Source: a virus
Length of the DNA stretch: 39,272 nucleotides
IMG/VR virus record: IMGVR_UViG_3300021197_001905
Coordinates: 1 to 39,272 of that record
Strand: one strand, 5' to 3'
The notes under the pieces are model-generated. The model was not told where the DNA came from. It made no database searches and saw only the letters and a program-made list of their open reading frames with translations. Both the position numbers and the translations under genes were made by a program. Shown here in pieces: positions 36,614-39,272 of this stretch (within the stretch, counting starts at the first letter, position 1; every line of letters begins with the position of its first letter).

Positions 36614-37327
36614 CTACGCCGTCTGCCCTTGAACAGTTCCTTGGTTAGTCACCGTCACCGTCCGACTGTTCTTGCGAACAGCGAAACCCGCCGCGCCTCC
36701 AGCGCCACCCGACCCCGCGGGCGTAATTATCGGGCAGCCGTTGGGATCGGAGGGAACGGAGCCCGACGCACCCGACGCACCCGCTTGACCGAACCCGCCT
36801 TGAGCCCCGGGTGAGCCGTTACTGCCAGTAAGAGCTTGGCCCGCCATCGTACAAATAATGCCTTTACCGTCATCAATCCCACGTCGCCTAGAGCCTGCGG
36901 TGCCGCCGCCGCCACCGCCGCCACCGCCCGAGCGAACCGTGCCCTGCGAACCTACCGCCACAGCATAGGTACCCGTTGCGGGGGTGCTTGTGTTAAAATG
37001 AATAGCATCGCCGCCAGCAGCGCCCGCTTGGGCAGTACCGCCCGTGGCCCCCGTATATCCGGTGACCGTCCCGTTTACCGTTACTGTAAGCGGAGAAGCT
37101 GCGTTAAGCGCCCCGGTTTGAAGGGCCGGGTTTGTCATTGTGGCGGTAACTGCTACGCCAGAATTTACCGTAACAAAAATAGGCGTATCGTCAGAGCCCG
37201 CGCTATAACCATTCTGGGCCGCCACGGTAGCGATGTTATAGTTTGAAGTGTTTCCCGATATCGTAAGGTTCAAGTCGAGCTTCTGGTGCCCGCCTTGAAC
37301 TATCGGCATTAATTCTCCAGTTCCCAT
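36614..37327 (-). CDS. Glycine-rich tail fibre or adhesin-like protein (237 aa)
   Basis: A beta-rich N-terminal region (about 20-100, Thr/Val/Asn rich) is followed by Gly-rich repeats: nine consecutive Gly near residues 134-143, then NGSPGAQGGFGQAGASGASG and GSGGAGGAAGF, which resemble the polyglycine segments of T-even gp38-type adhesins. The C-terminus (RTVTVTNQGTVQGQTA) is beta-rich. A ready inference is a receptor-binding or fibre protein. No ribosome site stronger than typical; the ATG at 37327 is 13 nt beyond the preceding stop. Confidence 0.68.
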   Translation of the reverse strand: MGTGELMPIVQGGHQKLDLNLTISGNTSNYNIATVAAQNGYSAGSDDTPIFVTVNSGVAVTATMTNPALQTGALNAASPLTVTVNGTVTGYTGATGGTAQAGAAGGDAIHFNTSTPATGTYAVAVGSQGTVRSGGGGGGGGGTAGSRRRGIDDGKGIICTMAGQALTGSNGSPGAQGGFGQAGASGASGSVPSDPNGCPIITPAGSGGAGGAAGFAVRKNSRTVTVTNQGTVQGQTA

Positions 37328-37339
37328 TACGCATTTCCT

Positions 37340-38386
37340 TTATTGCAGTGCTTTAACCGTTAATAGAGAGAAGGTGGAGGAACCGTCATTTACTCGTGTA
37401 ATGTAAAAGAAAAACTCGTGTCCGTTAGTGGTAGTTATACTGTCACCGTCAACTATAGTGTATCCGGAAGTTGTGATAGTTCCAGCGGATGCGTTATTTT
37501 TGTACAGGATGACCAAAGTAGCGTTTTTTGCAGGCACCGCTAGCGTGTGGGCCCCACCATTTACGGCCTGCTGAAAGTTTCCGTCGTCCACATCAGGGGT
37601 GTACGTCCCGGAGCTTTTTGTCCCCGCATCGTGAATTGCGGCGCTAAAACCCGCTGTCAATTCGTCAGCGGTATCGGCCTTGAGTGTGTCGGCATCAAAA
37701 GCTTGAACATCACTCCCAATCGCCACGCCCATTGAAGTTCTAGCGGTCGAACCCGATTCCGCAACAAAGTTGGTGCCGTCACCTACAATAAAATTTCCGT
37801 CGGTTACGGCAAGACCCGCAACATCAGCTAGCTGAGCGTCAAAAGCCTGAACATCACTCCCAATCGCCACCCCGAGGTTCGTGCGGGCGGCAGACGCCGT
37901 AGAACCACCCGTTCCACCGTCGGCTATCGCAAGATCCGTAATTCCGGTTACTGTGCCGCCCGTTATAGCGACACTGTCAAACAGATCAGAGACGGCTGCG
38001 CCTGACCCCGCGCCGTCAGCATAAATAATCTTTGTCGCACCGTTTGGAACCGTCGCGTTCGACCCCGTGCCTTGACTGAATACCGCGCTTTGGCCGCTGC
38101 CGTTTCGAACAAAGTAAAGCTTGTCCTGATCGTTAGGACTGATTGTAACGGTGTTTGTTCCAGTTGGGCTGCCGCCTAAAACTAGAACCTTAAACATACC
38201 GTCAGAAAGAGTACCGTCGCTAGTTGTTAGCGTATGGCTCGTGCCGCTAAGGGTGACAGACCCTACGCCATTGAGCGTTCGGTCTATAATGTCCATGTTC
38301 AGGTTCGTGGTGTCGCCCCACGTACCGGACTGGTCGCCTGTAGCCGGTTTTTCTATGCCGGTATTTGCTGTATAAGTAGATACCAT
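37340..38386 (-). CDS. Tail fibre protein (348 aa)
   Basis: Begins MVSTYTANTGIEKPATGDQS then GTWGDTTNLNMDIIDRTLNG, the shared N-terminus of many phage fibre proteins. The middle is Thr/Ser/Gly-rich beta structure (TLSGTSHTLTTSDGTLSDGM). Two copies of a phage tail repeat unit (TNLGVAIGSDVQAFDAQL and TSMGVAIGSDVQAFDADT) fall at about 170-190 and 217-237, and IADGGTGGSTASAARTNLG is another common fibre signature. C-terminal 90 residues form a distinct beta domain likely to bind the host surface. Neighbours are also fibre-like. Confidence 0.85.
   Translation of the reverse strand: MVSTYTANTGIEKPATGDQSGTWGDTTNLNMDIIDRTLNGVGSVTLSGTSHTLTTSDGTLSDGMFKVLVLGGSPTGTNTVTISPNDQDKLYFVRNGSGQSAVFSQGTGSNATVPNGATKIIYADGAGSGAAVSDLFDSVAITGGTVTGITDLAIADGGTGGSTASAARTNLGVAIGSDVQAFDAQLADVAGLAVTDGNFIVGDGTNFVAESGSTARTSMGVAIGSDVQAFDADTLKADTADELTAGFSAAIHDAGTKSSGTYTPDVDDGNFQQAVNGGAHTLAVPAKNATLVILYKNNASAGTITTSGYTIVDGDSITTTNGHEFFFYITRVNDGSSTFSLLTVKALQ
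37693..37870. repeat. Direct repeat inside the tail fibre gene
   Basis: A segment of about 34 bp containing AACATCACTCCCAATCGCC occurs at about 37693-37726 and again at about 37836-37870, 143-144 bp apart. It encodes the duplicated VAIGSDVQAFDA units. Confidence 0.7.
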
Positions 38387-38398
38387 TCTTCTGTCCTC

Positions 38399-39272
38399 TT
38401 ACGCGGCTAATTCTTCCCACGTAGCTGTCTGGTCCGGTGTTATAGCGCTATACGAACTCGTCTGATCCGGCGTTATGGCGCTATACGAACCTGTCTGATC
38501 CGGTGTTATAGCGCTATAAGAAGCCGTCTGGTCCGGTGTTATAGCGCTATAAGAAGCCGTCTGGTCCGGGGATATTATACCCCAAACAGTTACATTTCCA
38601 ATAGAACTTATTGCTTCCGCGCCTGCCGGAGAAATTACCGCCCTACCGGTTGCAACCACCGTGCCGACGCCGCCGGTTGCAGATAGGCCGGTAGTGGGGA
38701 CTTCAGCGTTACCGGTAGCGGTAGCGGTTCCAAGCGCAGTGGTTCCGGCAACTCCTGTGGCGCTAACCGTCGTGCCCAAAATTATAACGGGGCTGCCCAC
38801 CGCAGTGGTTCCGGCAACTCCTGTAGCGCTAACCGTCGTGCCCAAAATTATAACGGGGCTGCCCACCGCAGTGGTTCCGGCAACTCCTGTAGCCGCTACA
38901 ACAAAATCAGTTACGACTGTCTCATTGCCCACCGCGGTCGTTCCGGCAACGCCAGAAACAGACACAACAAAATCAGTTACGACTGTCTCGTTGCCCACCG
39001 CAGTGGTTGCAGACAAGCCTGTCTCGGGAACTTCGGCCCCGCCGGTTGCAACGGCGGTTCCAACGGCGGTCGTTCCGGCAGAACCAGTGACCGCTACGAC
39101 AAAATCAGTTGTGACTGTCTCATTGCCTACCGCAGTGGTTCCGGCAGAACCAGTGACCGCTACGACAAAATCAGTTGTGACTGTCTCATTGCCCACCGCA
39201 GTGGTTCCGGCAGAACCAGTGACCGCTACGACAAAATCAGTTATGACTGTCTCATTGCCCACCGCAGTGGTT
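38399..39272 (-). CDS. Repetitive fibre-like protein, 5-prime end missing (at least 291 aa)
   Basis: The reading frame stays open to the right edge, so the true start lies outside; a GTG at 39262 is not accepted as the start because the repeats continue upstream. The visible part is made of 22-residue repeats of the type AGTTAVGNETVVTDFVVAVT, ten or more copies, Ala/Thr/Val/Gly rich and free of Cys, then a different short repeat (ITPDQTASYSA, 11 residues, four to five copies) at the C-terminal end. Such arrays form elongated beta fibres or adhesins. It would be a large, probably variable virion-surface protein. Confidence 0.75.
   Translation of the reverse strand, partial: TTAVGNETVITDFVVAVTGSAGTTAVGNETVTTDFVVAVTGSAGTTAVGNETVTTDFVVAVTGSAGTTAVGTAVATGGAEVPETGLSATTAVGNETVVTDFVVSVSGVAGTTAVGNETVVTDFVVAATGVAGTTAVGSPVIILGTTVSATGVAGTTAVGSPVIILGTTVSATGVAGTTALGTATATGNAEVPTTGLSATGGVGTVVATGRAVISPAGAEAISSIGNVTVWGIISPDQTASYSAITPDQTASYSAITPDQTGSYSAITPDQTSSYSAITPDQTATWEELAA
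38428..38569. repeat. 33-bp tandem repeats at the 3-prime end of the repetitive fibre gene
   Basis: Four complete 33-bp units (38428-38460, 38461-38493, 38494-38526, 38527-38559) and a partial fifth. Most units contain TATAGCGCTATA, a 12-bp palindrome. They encode ITPDQTASYSA-type units. Confidence 0.9.
38737..39272. repeat. 66-bp tandem repeats in the repetitive fibre gene
   Basis: Phrases such as CAGTGGTTCCGGCA recur every 66 bp (for example 38737, 38803, 38869). Units near 38737-38868 are almost identical to each other and those near 39070-39270 form another near-identical group. The array runs off the right edge. Confidence 0.88.

Noticed and set aside
38428-39272. Tandem repeats considered as a CRISPR array
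   Set aside because: Units are contiguous, in frame with an open reading frame, and have no unique spacers.
1-39272. tRNA genes
   Set aside because: No cloverleaf-like segment with the conserved T-loop sequence stood out; a covariance-model scan would be needed to be certain.

Overview
The window looks like about 39 kb of a tailed bacteriophage genome, probably a podovirus-like phage of an aquatic Gram-negative (likely alphaproteobacterial) host. The evidence is a stand-alone family A DNA polymerase, an archaeo-eukaryotic-type primase with SF1 and SF2 helicases, very large internal-virion-type proteins, a small terminase subunit, and densely packed genes coupled by TAATG and ATGA overlaps. 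The lineage call is inferred from these families. Terminase large subunit, portal and major capsid genes are not here. Since nearly all genes are on the minus strand and the right-edge gene is cut, they probably lie beyond the right edge.

Layout, left to right in coordinates (transcription mostly runs right to left). 1-5250: small accessory genes, a DUF932 protein, a cysteine-rich conserved phage protein, a PD-(D/E)XK nuclease, TerS, and a 322-bp non-coding region with three ATGGAACC and three inverted GGTTCCAC copies. 5250-12100: an accessory region with four separate 2-oxoglutarate/Fe(II)-oxygenase-like proteins, an HD-like DUF6817-type protein, several zinc-ribbon and ribbon-helix-helix proteins, and many tiny genes. 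12150-13040: SleB-type cell wall hydrolase and small basic or DNA-binding proteins. 13160-21309: replication module with DNA polymerase A (Leu at the 762-equivalent site), SF1 helicase, TOTE/AEP-type primase, a putative SSB, a DUF7173-like protein, and the only plus-strand gene, a SNF2-type helicase read from a divergent promoter. 21298-39272: lysis and virion module with an M15 peptidase, a Gly-rich protein, an HlyC-like lysine acyltransferase, internal-virion/injection proteins of 1483, 996, 332 and 634 residues, a tail protein, an exported protein, a PP-loop ATPase, and Gly-rich or repetitive fibre proteins. The last fibre gene runs off the right edge.

How the parts may work together: the primase, SF1 helicase, polymerase and SSB form a self-contained replisome. 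Both the primase and the SSB-like protein end in the bacterial SSB tail signature DIPF, suggesting that phage or host SSB-interacting proteins are recruited. The oxygenase/HD block and the HlyC-like acyltransferase are the most unusual content and point to enzymatic modification of a protein, peptide, nucleobase or host metabolite; the substrate cannot be read from sequence. Operons are bounded by strong intrinsic terminators, and two recurring short motifs (paired TCGC elements and CCCATAC) in leader regions look like operators for phage regulators. Many short genes and several corrected start codons are listed on the strength of ribosome binding sites and stop/start overlaps.
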